From contig BJKQ01000005.1 of the NCBI GenBank assembly GCA_006538405.1, forward strand, positions 1,364,001 through 1,428,000: a DNA stretch of 64,000 bases, written 5' to 3'. Made by a program: the position numbers and the translations under genes. Below, piece after piece: positions 10,967 through 22,611 of this stretch. Position 1 is the stretch's first letter. Every line of letters starts with the position of its first letter. The DNA comes from Hansfordia pulvinata (taxonomy: Eukaryota > Ascomycota > Sordariomycetes > Xylariales). The notes beneath the pieces are model-generated. The model had not been told where the DNA came from and did not search any database. It worked only from the letters and a program-made list of their open reading frames with translations.

Positions 10967-12631
10967 ATGCACCTCTTCGCCAAGCGCGTAAAGCCCCCAG
11001 CCAGCAAGGCGGTGACGGCAGCGGCGGCGACCTCCCCTTTTCCCAGCCCCCTGTACATCATCGCCTCCCGCGCGGCGTCCTCCAGCTCCACCACCACCTC
11101 CCCTTCCTCCTGCCCCAAATCGCCCTACGTCAGGAAATCATCCACAATCGCCGCCCAGCAGCAGCAGCAACAACACGGGCAGCGGCAGCACCAGCAGCAG
11201 CCCGTGGTCCCCGGCAAGGAGAGCCTGTACCCCCTCTCAGCCCTGCCGACGGGCAACCTGCTGCGCTCCCTGCTGATCTCGGGCGTCTCCTCGCGCCGCG
11301 CGCTCCTCGTCCCCGCCCTATCCGCGCTCTCCTTCCTGTCCTCCCGCGCCCCCGGCGGCCGCCGGTCCCTCCTCCTCGACGTCGACCGCAACCCGCTCCT
11401 GCGCGGGCTCCTGCGCAAGACCTTCTACGACCAGTTCTGCGCGGGCACCACGCGGGCCGAGGCCCGGTCCTGCGTCAGGGACCTGCGCGCCCTCGGCTTC
11501 GAGGGCGTCATCATCACGTACGCGCGCGAGACCACCTTCGACCACAAGGCGGGGACCAACAGCGGCGGGGTCGACAAAGGGGCGGAGCTGGCGAGCGAGG
11601 AGCAGAAGCGCGCCGCGTCGTTCGACGAGGAGCTCGAGGCGTGGCGCGCCGGGACGCTGGCCACGCTGGACCTGGTGGGCGAGGGGGACATCTTGGCGCT
11701 CAAGTAAGTTCACGTCGCACAGCTCTACGCCCATCTACGAGAGTTCGACGAAAAAAAAAAAAAAGACCCTTCCATGCTAACTGGCGCCTCCAGATTGAGC
11801 GGCGCAGGGCCCGGCGTCGTGGCCGACCTGTCCGCCGGCCGGGGCCCCTCGAAGCAGTTCGCGGACGCGCTCGAGGAGATCTGCGCCCGCAGCAAGGAGC
11901 GCTCGGTCCAGGTCATCGTGGACGCCGAGTCGCAGGAGATCCAGGGGGGCATCGGCCGTCTGACGCTGGACCTGATGCGGCGGTTCAACAACAACACCCG
12001 CGGCGGGGGCGGGGGCGGGGGCCCCGCCGTCGTCTACAACACGTACCAGGCGTACCTCAAGGGCACGCCGGCGGTGCTGGCGGAGCACCTGGCGGCGGCG
12101 GAGCGGGAGGGGTTCACGCTGGGGCTCAAGCTGGTGCGCGGGGCGTACATGCTGACGGACGACCGGGCGCTGATCCACGACACCAAGCGGGAGACGGACG
12201 CGGCGTACGACAGCATCGCGCAGGGGGCGCTGCAGCAGCGGCTGGGGGCGTTTGGCGGCGGCGGCCAAGATGAGAAGCGGTTCCCGTCGGTCAACCTGCT
12301 GCTGGCGAGCCACAACCGCGACAGCGTGCTCGCGGCCAACCGGATGCACCAGGAGCGGACGGCGGCGGGGCTTCCGACGGTGCCCGTGTCGTTCGCGCAG
12401 CTGCACGGCATGTCGGACGCGGTCAGCTTCAAGCTGCTGCAGGACCGGGACGCGCGGGGGCGGGCGCCGCGGGTGTACAAGTGCACGACCTGGGGCAGCA
12501 TGAGCGAGTGCATCGCGTACCTGGGGCGGCGGGCCAAGGAGAACCAGGACGCGGTGCTGCGGACCACGGACGAGTACGCGGCGCTCAAGGGCGAGGCGTG
12601 GCGGCGGCTGACCCGGGTGTTTCGGGCGTGA
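10967..12631 (+). CDS. Proline dehydrogenase family, probable hydroxyproline dehydrogenase
   Basis: FAD-dependent mitochondrial dehydrogenase, 524 residues; exons 10967..11703 and 11794..12631, intron gtaagt...cctccag. The N-terminus (MHLFAKRVKPPASKAV) is basic and rich in Ser and Ala, like a mitochondrial presequence, followed by a Gln-rich stretch near residues 66-80. ProDH barrel motifs: TFYDQFCAG, VYNTYQAYLKG, LVRGAYM, FAQLHGMSDAVSF, and LGRRAKEN with the two substrate-binding arginines (Arg491, Arg492). Cys476 lies 15 residues before Arg491, where E. coli PutA has Tyr540, human proline dehydrogenase Tyr548 and human hydroxyproline dehydrogenase Ser485. A small residue there is expected to admit the 4-hydroxyl. 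Together with the linked aldolase and aminotransferase this points to hydroxyproline as substrate. Plain proline oxidation remains the alternative. Confidence 0.9.
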
Positions 12632-14709
12632 AGGCGGCAGAGCAGCCGTTGGTTGATACGGGCGCGAAGGCGAGGGATGGCTTGGCTACATGGGTACGTT
12701 GTCTGGGGAGTCTGGATTAGTTAGTAAAGGGGCCAGCCGAGACGAGAGGGTGGACTTGACGATGGCGATTTGCGGAGTGGGTAGATTGGCGTTGGCGTGG
12801 ATGTTGGCGTGGATGTTGCACGCCCGGCGATGTGGGAAGGAATCCGGGGTAGCCAGGCCGCGAGTAGCCGCGAACCAACCAGACCACCTGTGTACTTTGA
12901 GGTACATGGGTACAAGATACGACGACATGCGATTCACGAGAACATACCTCAGCTACATCTAGGTACAGAACTTGGCCATTTCAAATTGTAGGTTTCAGTG
13001 TCCTGTCCAATGACCAGGAAGGCGATTGGGATCAATGTCTGCCCGTGAAGATAAATGGTACATGTGTTTGCTATCTTTATGACACGATCATCCATCTCGA
13101 TGCTGGCCCTCCGGCACCAACCACTGAACACAGTCCAATCCAAGCTGCTTCAGGCATGAGCACCCGCACTCCGGTTCCATGCCGTTCTCAAACTTGGAGC
13201 ACCAATCCATTGGACCTCCGCGTCATGCAGATACCCAGTGTCCTATCACCGGAGCCTCGAACGGACGAATCCAATGCAATGCCACTTGCACGGCGCAGAC
13301 TGGCCACCAGGTGGGACGAGGTGTGGTCGGGAAGCCTCCCGACCTCGTTATCATGCCCCACCCGGGACCCCTGCTGGCGCGGTTCGGGGCTGCGCTCCCC
13401 GGAGACGGCAAAGCCGTTGAAGTGGGCTTGGCTATCAGCCGCATCGAATCGCCATGGAAGTTAGTGCCTCGAGCACCACCCCCCCTGCACGGAAGAGTGC
13501 CACCCCACGAAGTGCGAGTCTCGTACACCTGTTCCCTTGGACTGCGCAAGCGCCGACGCGTGCCCGACGCGTGCGTAACTCTTACATAACGCCATCCTGC
13601 CACCGGCTCAAACGGCCCCTCGGGCTCTGCACGTGCCGCCACTCGCTCAGGCGTCATTTCCTCGCCGTACTCATAGAGAGCGTGACAGCGCGGGGTCGAG
13701 GCGGGGTGCGGGACGGATTCGGGGGTTGGGGTTGGCATTGGAGTCCGGGGTAGCAGATCGTGCCCGTGATTGGTGTTCAACTTGCCGTGCGTGCTTGGCC
13801 TGGGCAGTAATTGATTGTTCGGCTGGTGCGCAGGGTCCGCGATGTATCCGGTTCTCTTCAATTCCAGCAGGTCTGTAAATGGAGGGGTTTGATCTACGCA
13901 CGCACGCCGATTCTTTACGCAGGCCAAACTACAAGTTTCTTATCAGTGGGCGTTCTTATCTACGTTATCACCACCGCGGCGCTTCTACGGGCGGGCCCGG
14001 GGAAACAATGTCGTTATCATCACTACCCAACGGTGCAGAGTAGATGTAGGTACCTTATCGAGTCAGCTTCAACCTATGTCGCCAGATCAAGATGTGCCTC
14101 GGGCAGGGGATGCCGGCGTTGCAACGTCAGATAATCCGTTTCTTCGTGGGCACTGCTGGCCAGAGGCCGATAACGGGTAGGCCAGCGTTAGCGCGGTGGG
14201 CTTAGGCGTGGGCCACATCTTGGCAGGGTGGGAGCCTGGGGCCATCATCGAGGGCTCGCCCCGCGCATCAGCCGAAGACTCGAGGCACTGGAGGGGCCGC
14301 TGTAGTGAGCGCCGTCGAGGCCCTCGCAAGCGCTAACCCGCACCACTCTCTCATCCAAACCAGGCAACCGGGCATCCCAGCACCGCCCACCCCAAAACCG
14401 CCCTCTGCCCAGCTCGAATCCAGTCCGCGATACCCCAAGCGAACCGCTAACAACGACTCGCTCCAGTACTCCCGCCTGCGTTTGCGGCACATGTCCTCCA
14501 TGGATCCACGCGCCGCCCCGCACCTGCGCCGGGTTAGCGGTGGTCCAGGTCAGACGCCAGCGCGGCCGGGCGGCTCCTGGCCAGGAACCCAGAGCCAGGC
14601 CGGCCACAAGAAACAACCACCAAGCCTGGTTTCGCCTCCTTGACGTCCTGTCTACAACGACAATCCGACTCCCCTCGTGCCCGTCATACCCTCCCAGTCC
14701 CGGCCCAGT
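12632..14709. other. Intergenic, no gene recognised
   Basis: Two kilobases between the dehydrogenase and the regulator. The longest candidate, a 234-codon minus-strand frame at 13223-13927, has a plausible short segment (YGEEMTPERVAARAEPEG) but no recognisable domain. The 3' half before the regulator should contain its promoter. Confidence 0.45.
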
Positions 14710-17294
14710 ATGTCCGAGAAGAGAGTCACCAAGAGAACCCCCAACGCGTACGTTGTCTCGTCGCCGCCTACCACCCTTGCTGACACCCCCGTCCACAGTT
14801 GTACTCGCTGCCGCAAACAGAAGATCAAGTGCTCCGGCACCCAGCCATGCGCTACCTGCAGCAAGCGGAGGCGCCCCTGCATCTTTGACGAGCGCGACAC
14901 CAAGATCCTCGTCACTCAGGGGTACGTCGTATTTGGCTCGCTTCAGGAAGCCGCGCTGACCGTCGCCGCAGATACATATCGGATCTGCAGAGCAAGATTG
15001 CCAGTCTGGAGAATGTCCAGACCGGCATCCGCAGCCCCCCCGAGCTGTCGGACGCCGGGCGAGACGACGACCCCGCGCCCAGCGGCGACGGCGCTTCTGT
15101 CGACGCCGCGAGACAGGACGGGTCGGATCGCAAAAGGTCGACGGATGCCCAGGTGGCAGACAGGAAGAACGAACCCTCACTGGCCGCCGCCTTCTCAGAT
15201 ACCCAGTCCGTCGAAGATGGCGACGACGACTTGGTGAACCCCCTGGTAGGATCGCCGTCCACTTACATGTCGTCATTGAACGGCAGAACGTGTAAGTTAG
15301 TCGTGACTCCGATCCGAGAGCAGGTTGCTGACAGTGACCAGTCTATCTTGGAACGTCTTCAAATTGGTCATTCTCCGGACGAGCTCTGGGGATGATACAT
15401 GAACATCTCTACCAGCGCCCGCTTCCATCTTCACAACTTCTTTTTGATGGTACGGCATACGACATTGGCTGGGATGGCTTCAGGCGTCCTAGCGCTACCC
15501 CTGTAGCACCCCCCGTGATACCCAGCTTCGACCACGCCTCTTATCTGATCAACGCCGTCAAATTTCGCTGCGGCCAGGTGTTCCATCTGTTTGACGACGA
15601 GGACTTCATGCGGAGAATGCAGCGCTTTTATTCCAACGGGCCCGACGCCCAGTGCGCGCACCCGCAGGACAATTTATGGTCGATTCACTTTCATCTACTC
15701 CTTGCATTTGGCCAGGCCATGGTGCTCTCGAGATCCACCGGAAAAATGCCTGCGGGTGCCGAGTTCTTTGAGTACGCCATGCAGCAGCTCCCAGATGCGA
15801 TGGCCTTGGGCAAGGAGCCGCTGATGGCGGGCGAGATTCTATGCTGCATCGCATTGTATCTGCAGTCGATCGACCACCGGAATGATGCCCACGTATATGT
15901 AAGTCTGGGCCCTCAGATCGCCGACATCGCCAGCACGCTAACACCACAGCAGATTGGACAAGCCGTGCGGGGCGCTCTGGTGTACGGCATGCACACCGAC
16001 ATGCCCATACACGAGCTCGGGGAGGGTCACGTCGAACGGTGCCGCAAGATCTGGTGGACGACGTACGTGCTCGACCGCCAGATGACGTCACTGATGGGCC
16101 TGCCGCAGTCCGTCAGAGACGAGGACATTGAGACCAAGGTGCCGACATACCAGGGCATCACGCAGAAGGCCACCGCGCTGGAGATGCAGGTCACTCTGTC
16201 GCGGATCATTGCCGAGATCAACACGTGTAAGTACCTACCGGCGAGAAACTTGACGACTCGAACTAACCCCGCCAGCTATATACGGAGCAAACCGACGTCT
16301 GAAGACCAAGTTCCTCTCCAGTACGAAAGTGGCCCTGGAGAGGATAGCGGGGGTCGCTGACGACCTGAGAGCCACACTGCCCTTGAGGTTAGACGAGCCT
16401 GGGCGAGGCGTATGTCGGGTATCTGCATACATCCATTTGCTGTACTACCAGGTGAGTGGGACCTATTAAGCGTGGAATGGGCAGCCTCACTAACAACCTA
16501 GTGCATCGTGTTGGCAACGCGGCCTTTGATGTTTTGCTGCCTCAAGACGACCCTGGAGAAGTCGGACAAGACGTCGCTGCCGCAGTCGTCGCACAAGATC
16601 TGCAACCTGCTGCAGCTGGGCATCGAGTCGTGCAACCAGATCATCCGGATACTCGAAGGGCTGCAGGCGCAGGGGCTTCTAGGTCAGTACCCTTTCAAGT
16701 AATGAGCGAGGCAGAAGAAAGAGGGTCCTAACACCGCCTCGCAGAAACGTTCCTCCCCTTCGACCTGGACTCGCTCTACATCTCGACCGTGGTCCTGTCC
16801 ATCAGCCGCGTGCTCGACCTGGGCCCGGTGTACGACTGGTCGTCGACGATCCGGCGCTCGACGAACCTGCTGGACGAGATGACGGTGCGCGGCAACCAGA
16901 TCGCGGGCTTCCGCAAGTCCGAGGTGCACGCGTTCGAGGAGCTGCTGGCGACCTGGCACGCGCTGTCGATAGGGCAGGCTCCGGAGGCGGGGCGGCGCCC
17001 GGCGGCGCTGTGGACTTTGGCGGCATGGACCGCCAGGACCCCTCTCTGCTGTCGCCGGCGGGACTTCCGCTGACCGCCCACCCCGCCGCGCCGCCGGGGC
17101 ACACGCCGCCGCCGCCGCCGCCGCCGCCCCCGATGGGGGGCGACGCGCTGTCGGTGCTGCCGTTCGACGACCCCAGCGGCGGCATGTTCTCGGACCTGTT
17201 CACGGCGGAGCAGCTGATGGCCGTGGCGGACTCGATCCAGTCGGAGGACTGCGAGTGGATGGCCGACACGGTGCTGCAGAACGACATCTGGTGA
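14710..17294 (+). CDS. Zn2Cys6 transcription factor of the catabolic cluster (one frameshift)
   Basis: Nuclear regulator, about 739 residues from eight exons (14710..14747, 14799..14921, 14972..15291, 15342..15898, 15953..16226, 16276..16451, 16502..16682, 16745..17294). The zinc cluster CX2CX6CX5CX2CX6C uses Cys14, 17, 24, 30, 33 and 40. A short coiled-coil-like linker follows (YISDLQSKIASLEN), then the fungal-specific middle domain with RKIWWTTYVLDRQMTSLMG. The C-terminus has a Pro run and an acidic hydrophobic end (SIQSEDCEWMADTVLQND) typical of an activation domain. The frame is lost at the G run 16989-16992; one extra G joins the two halves. Its place between proline-metabolism genes suggests a pathway-specific activator analogous in role to Put3/PrnA. 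That is context, not demonstrated orthology. Confidence 0.85.
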
Positions 17295-17616
17295 GGTGGT
17301 GGCGGCGGCGGCGGGGCTGGCGTGTATGTATCATGATTGATGTTTACGAGTCTAATGTCAAGGCGTGGCCTTTTTTCAACCTCCCGTGCCACACATAGGT
17401 ACTGTGATATGCTTCTGGCGTTGCTGGTGTTTCCATCCAGGATGTTGTTATAATTGAAATGCATCTATCGCAAAGCGCCCTCAGAAAAGGATTATCAAGC
17501 CTTACTGGTGGCACTGGAACGTCGTGATGGATCAGTCGGGACAATTCGTCTTTGCAATTCCGGGCACAGTATATCCCAAACCTCAAACCCGACCTATCAC
17601 CCCCGACTGACGCAGC
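17295..17616. other. Convergent 3' region
   Basis: Between the regulator stop and the stop of the P5C-reductase-like gene; no coding signal seen. Confidence 0.6.
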
Positions 17617-18794
17617 CTAATGCCGCGTATCATTCACGTGCCCGTCCCCGGTCCCCATCCTCCGCGCGACGGTGACCGCCTCCCGCAGCCCCCGCCCCAG
17701 CGTGCCCCTGAACCCGCCCTCCTCGAGCACCATCAGGCCCGCTATGGTGCACCCCTCGGAGCTGGTCCCCTGGTCCTTGAGCAGGGCGGGGTGTTGCGTG
17801 CCACCGCCACTGCCACTGCCGCCGCCGCCCTGCTGCAGCAGCGCGGCCGTGCCGGCCATGGACTGGACGACGGCCTCGAGGGCCTGGGCGCGGGGCAGGC
17901 CGACGGCGACGGCGGCGTCGGCCAGCGCCTCGACGGCGACCGCGAAGAAGGCCGGCGTCGAGCCCCCGACCGCCGTGAAGGCGTCCATGTGCCGCGCCTG
18001 CACGAGGACGTGCGCCCCACCTCCGCGAAGAGGGATTGCGTCAGGGCCAGAGCCGCGGCGGCGTGCTCCTCCGTCGTCGAGGAGGCCGTGGGAGGGGGCG
18101 ACGGCGGCTGCTCGATGGCCGTCATGGACTGGGACGCCTGCGCCGCGATGTTGGGCAGGGTGCGCAGGACGATCGTCCTCTTCCCTGGTGCTCCTCCGGC
18201 TGCTGCGTGGTCGGTGGTGCCGTCCTCGTCATCAGGCTGCCCCAACGCGCCGCGGATCTGCGCCGCCGTCCACCCCGCCGCGACGCTGATGAGCGTCTTG
18301 CCCTCGAGCGCGGCGCGCAGGTCGGGCGCCGCGAGGAGCGCGCCCACGTCCGCCGGGTCGACGGCCAGGATCGCCGCGTCCGCGGCCCGGGCCGCCTGGG
18401 CCAGGGCCTCGGGGCCGGCGGCGACGATCGAGACTTCGACTTTCTCTGGACTGGGCTGCTGTAGGGCGGCTTTGAGGCGGTCCGCGGAGGCCGGGGTGCG
18501 CACGCAGGCCGTGATGCGGCGGAAGGGGAGCTTGGGGCGGCCGGGGCCGGGGCCGGGGCCGGGGCCGGCGGCGTCGCGGGCGTAGGAGCGGATCACGCTC
18601 TGCAGGATGGGCGTGCCGAGGTTGCCTGCGCGAAGGGTATTGTTAGGGGTTGGGGTGTCAAGTGCAATTATTGTGGGAATAGGGGCAGTAGGGTTGGGAG
18701 ACGCGGGTGTACGTCGGGGCGGATAGGGGGGTTAATTAGGGTGCCCCTTACCGCACCCGAGGAAGACGAGGCTCTCGTAGGTGGAGGAGGACAT
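17617..18794 (-). CDS. Pyrroline-5-carboxylate reductase-like protein (one frameshift)
   Basis: NAD(P)H-dependent reductase family, about 350 residues from exons 18794..18752 and 18625..17617 once one missing base is allowed at the C run 18015-18018. The N-terminal Rossmann motif is LVFLGCGNLGTP (GxGxxG). The C-terminal helical dimer domain shows TAVGGSTPAFFAVAVEALAD and GCTIAGLMVLEEGGFRGTL, both characteristic of P5C reductases. It is longer than the usual 270-320 residues because of a Gly-Pro repeat near residue 32, a linker rich in Pro and Ser, and a Gly/Ser/Gln insert. The usual SPGGTT catalytic-site signature reads SSEGCT, so activity on ordinary P5C is uncertain. In this cluster it could reduce 3-hydroxy-pyrroline-5-carboxylate or a related imine; that is inference. 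Confidence 0.8.
18541..18569. repeat. GGGGCC hexanucleotide repeat in coding sequence
   Basis: About four and a half GGGGCC units, encoding alternating Pro and Gly on the minus strand in the P5C-reductase-like protein. A similar tract occurs at about 42838-42858 in non-coding DNA. Confidence 0.85.
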
Positions 18795-19468
18795 TGTGTA
18801 ATCTTTGGGCGTGTGAATTATCTGTCCTGGGGGCAATGGCAAAACTGAGCGATTCTGAATAGGATGTGCTGAGAGTACCGTACCTTTATCGGCCCAAGAT
18901 CAAGGTCGCACGCCCTTTAACCTACGCGCGATAGCACTCTTCGCCGCGGGCAGCCGAAAGCTCGTCCGCGCCCGCAACCGGGACCACAACGCTCGCGCAG
19001 CCAGCCGCGATGGAGCTGCTTCCCCACCCCGATCGCGAGGGCTACGGGTGGCCTCCCGACTGCGGGCGAGCCGTTGCGCCATCCTTCCCCGCATCCCGTC
19101 TGACGAATGTATGTACTCTCAGGGGTCGTATGGGGGGTCAATGAGCACCGTATCGTCGCGGGGCTTGTCTCGGTTTTTTCCGTCTGGTAATGCCCGCGCG
19201 TCATGATTGCAGATATTCCGTAGATGCGATGGTGGTGTTATATTGCAGAGTTGTGGAGGGGCGATACCGGTGGCTATGGCTTAGAATCACTGGCCCACTT
19301 ACATTTCCACGGCCGACCTTGTGAATAAGAACTCCCGATTACAAACATTTGATGCTGTACTCGCATATCATCCAATTCAATTCACACAACGTATGTACCT
19401 AAGTAGTGACGCATAAATTCAGCAGCTATTGAAACAAAACACGAAGAACCCCGCCTCCACGTGCAGCA
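18795..19468. other. Intergenic, promoter side of the P5C-reductase-like gene
   Basis: Separates two minus-strand genes: 5' flank of the P5C-reductase-like gene and 3' flank of the FAD oxidase. No supported gene. Confidence 0.55.
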
Positions 19469-20982
19469 TCACAGCTTGGCCTTGGGCGCCGGCCGGACCG
19501 TGTCAAACTCGACCGTGTTGCCCAGCCGCCAGCTGACCGAGTCGCCCCAGTCCTTGCCGCCGCCGCCGCCCTCCCGCGACGACGGCGGGGGAGGCTCGCG
19601 CCAGCGCCACCGCTCGACGGGCTGCCTGCCGTCGGGCGCCGCGAGCAGGGCCTCGACCCAGCGGCCGACGATGGGGAACATCTTAAAGCCGTGGCCCGAG
19701 TCGCCGGAAAGCAGGACGACGGACGAGCGCGAGCCGGGGACGTAGTCGACGACAAAGTCCGAATCGCTCGTGTCGGCGAACCAGCACAGCGTCTGGTTGA
19801 TCAGGGGCCGGCCGGCGAGGTGCGGCAGCGCGTGCTGCAGCAGCTTGCGGCACCGCGTCTGGTCCTCCTCGGGCATGAAGCGGCTCTCGGCCGCCGTCGC
19901 GGGCGGGTGCGACTCGCCCGTGGCCGGGTCCGTGTTGACGTAGCCGCCGCCCATGGGGCAGATCTTGAGCAGGTTGGTCCCCGGCTCCGGCTCGAACAGG
20001 AACCCGAACTCGCGCGCGTACGTGACGGGGATGCCCCGCAGCGCCGCCGCCTCGTCGTCCGTCAGCCGCACGTGCGCCACCGACCACGACTTGGCCACCA
20101 GCGTCCGGCCGGCCTGGGGCACGAGGCGCGCCGACGCCGCCCCCGCCGCCACGACGACCAGGTCCGCGGCCACGAACCCTTTCGCCGTCGTCTTCTTCTG
20201 CTGCTGCTGCTCACCGCCGCCGCCTCCTCCGCCTCCACCGATGCTGCTGCTGGTCCTGACCCCCGTCGCCGCGCCGCCCGGGCCGCCGTACACAATCTCC
20301 TCGGCGGCGCCCGCGGCGCCCAGCACGAAGCGCACGCCCAGGCCCGCGGCGGCGCGGAACGCCGCCCGCAGCGCGTTGGTCGAGTGCGCGTACCCGTCGT
20401 ACCGGTTGAGGTAGCCCCTCCAGCCCGGCAGGGGGCTGTCGCGGTACTGCCAGGCGGCGTGGTCGGCGATGTCGCGGGCGCCGCGCTCGATGGGGACGAC
20501 GTGGCGGCGCAGCTCCGGGTCGCGCTCGGCGGCGGCCCGGAAGCGCTCCAGCGTGTCCACGGCGCGCTGCGGCGCCTCGACCGACACGCAGTGCAGGAAG
20601 CCCGTGCGGCGGAAGTGCGGGGCGAAGAGGGGGGACTTCCAGGCGTCGAAGGCTTCCTGTTGTTTTTTGTTAAACTGATGATAGGGGGCGTGGGGAAGTA
20701 GTGCGGTCTATAAAGGGAGAGGGAGGGGAGGGGGGGGCAAGATGGCGAAGAATGGGGAAAAACAAGGTCGTGAGGCTTTACCTTGGTCAACTGCGTGTAA
20801 AAGTCGTCCTCATACTCGGCCCTCAGGATCTTGTTGACGTCGTTGGCGGCCGAGAACTCGCTCGGCACCTCCGAGCTCTTATCCAGAACGGTGATGTTGG
20901 TGTAGCCGGCTTGGGCCAGGCGGAGGGCGGTCGAAAGGCCAAAGGCGCCGGCGCCGACGATAACGATGGCCTTGGATTCCAT
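19469..20982 (-). CDS. Peroxisomal FAD-dependent amine oxidase (sarcosine/fructosyl-amino-acid oxidase family)
   Basis: Flavoenzyme of 462 residues; exons 20982..20782 and 20656..19469. It begins with the dinucleotide-binding motif IVIVGAGAFGLSTALRLAQAGY. TLCWFADTSDSDFVVD carries Cys358, at the position of the cysteine that binds FAD covalently in monomeric sarcosine oxidase and amadoriases. LSGDSGHGFKMFPIVGRWV is the conserved C-terminal FAD segment. The protein ends in AKL, a PTS1 peroxisomal signal also seen in fungal amadoriases, so hydrogen peroxide would be made in peroxisomes. Substrates in this family are secondary amines (sarcosine, pipecolate, fructosyl amino acids, saccharopine), and the exact one cannot be read from sequence. 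Next to proline genes, a cyclic imino acid is attractive. The frame is clean throughout. Confidence 0.9.
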
Positions 20983-22611
20983 TGTGAGCGTGAGCGGGCA
21001 GGGCTCTGGGCCACGAAACAGGGGGGTGAAAGCGAGTAGAGGGGCTCCAGCACCGGCTTCGCCGTTCACTCGAGGAGACTCGTTCGTCCTCCCCTGGGCT
21101 CGGTTGGTCCGGCGGTCGGGTATATAAAACCCGTGAGGACATAGAGGGCCGCGAGTCTCCTGGCCTGCGAGTGCCTCCCCCCGTTCTGCGCGAACCCCGG
21201 CCGCTGATACTCTTGCGTAAACCGTTACCCCGTCAAGCCGGATCGTCGTCTGCATCCAGCGCCCGCACGCGCGACTCCGGCCGGTACGCGACCCGTCGTC
21301 CGTTACCGGTTTTCCACGGGATAGGTTCGTCGGCCCCTGTGGCGTGGTCGCATGCCATCTAGAAGGGCCCACTCGACTCGAGGTCGGGATCGCACCCGTC
21401 CCTGCACATGCACTCCAGTCAGCCCCAGCGCCGCCGGCCCATTTCCCTATCGTCTGGTCCGTCGCGTCGGCCGACTCGTGCTGGTCTATCTCTTCTCACA
21501 TGTCTGCCCCATCTTGTGCTGTTTGTGGGTCGAGACTGCGTGATAATGCGGGGAGCTCGGCCACGCCCTCCACCCTCCCCTCCATCCCCCCCTGCGCAGC
21601 GTTTCCGTGGCACTACGCTTGGGCGTCTTTTGGTGGTTCGCTGGGTCGGAAATAGGGCGGATGGACTTGGGCAGCCTATGGTCCACGCAAGCCGGTCATC
21701 GAGCCGGTGTAGAAGCGGCCGCCCCCGCGTTAACTTGGGCCAGGGCTGGATGGTGAACACTCTCCAAGGTCCATTTGCCGTCCGCGGAGCCCTTCTCAAC
21801 ACTGTCCATCCCATGAGGTCATCTTTGATACTGCGACCAGCAATTGGTTATCTCACTCGCTCATTCGAGGGCCCCGGCCGCCCGCGCATGATGCGGTCCT
21901 CCGTGAAGCTGTTGGGCGCCTCAATGGCTCGACCGAGCAAACGTCTGCAAGCCTTGGAAAGACATGCCACAAGGCTTGCTAAGGAACAAGGTCGCTCGGG
22001 TCACATTACACAAGCACAGGACCGCGGATGCAAAGAGTGTGAGGTGAGATTGACAGTGACGAAAGCCAACGCCAAAGCCATCTAGATTCTATCTGGCCAT
22101 TGCTGAAGCAATCAGAGCCCACCGCTGCTCGGTCGTGGAACAATGTCGCGCCTGATTGGCGATGAAGTATATAGCCTCGAGGAATGTAATTAAGCAGATG
22201 CGAAGACTCTTTTTACAGATAGTCACGTAACACACATAAGCAGATAAACGGTGACCAGACCAGACGGCTCATCGGCTGCAAGCGATAAGAGTTCAATGGC
22301 ATCTCGAATGCCTTCACCCGGACATTGGCTGTCTTCTATAAAAGCAATCTTGCAACGTACTAAGATACAAGTGGCATCGACGAGCCCCTTATAGTGCACT
22401 GAGTGATACATAAATAGTGTCACGGACGACGATCAGGCAACTGAGAGTAGTGTGAAAACGATTGATAAAACTGATGATGCTGTCCTAGATCCGTGCCCCT
22501 GATATATACTGTAAAGCGCCTAGAGATAACAAAGGAGAGTTGTGTACAAGTTGCCGACTCAAGCAACCAAGAGACTCAGCACATCCGAGCCCGTCGCGAT
22601 CGTGCGATGGC
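20983..22611. other. Intergenic, no gene recognised
   Basis: 5' flank of the FAD oxidase and 3' flank of the repeat protein. A 225-codon plus-strand frame at 21408-22085 has no motif and random-looking composition. Confidence 0.5.
21121..21129 (-). promoter_or_regulatory. Possible TATA element of the FAD oxidase
   Basis: TATATAAAA on the plus strand, read as TTTTATATA on the gene strand, about 140 bases upstream of the ATG at 20982. Match by sequence and distance only. Confidence 0.25.

Noticed and set aside
13223..13927. 234-codon minus-strand frame between the dehydrogenase and the first regulator
   Set aside because: One short segment looks plausible, but the rest is Pro/Arg/Ser-rich, with competing frames of similar length on the other strand.
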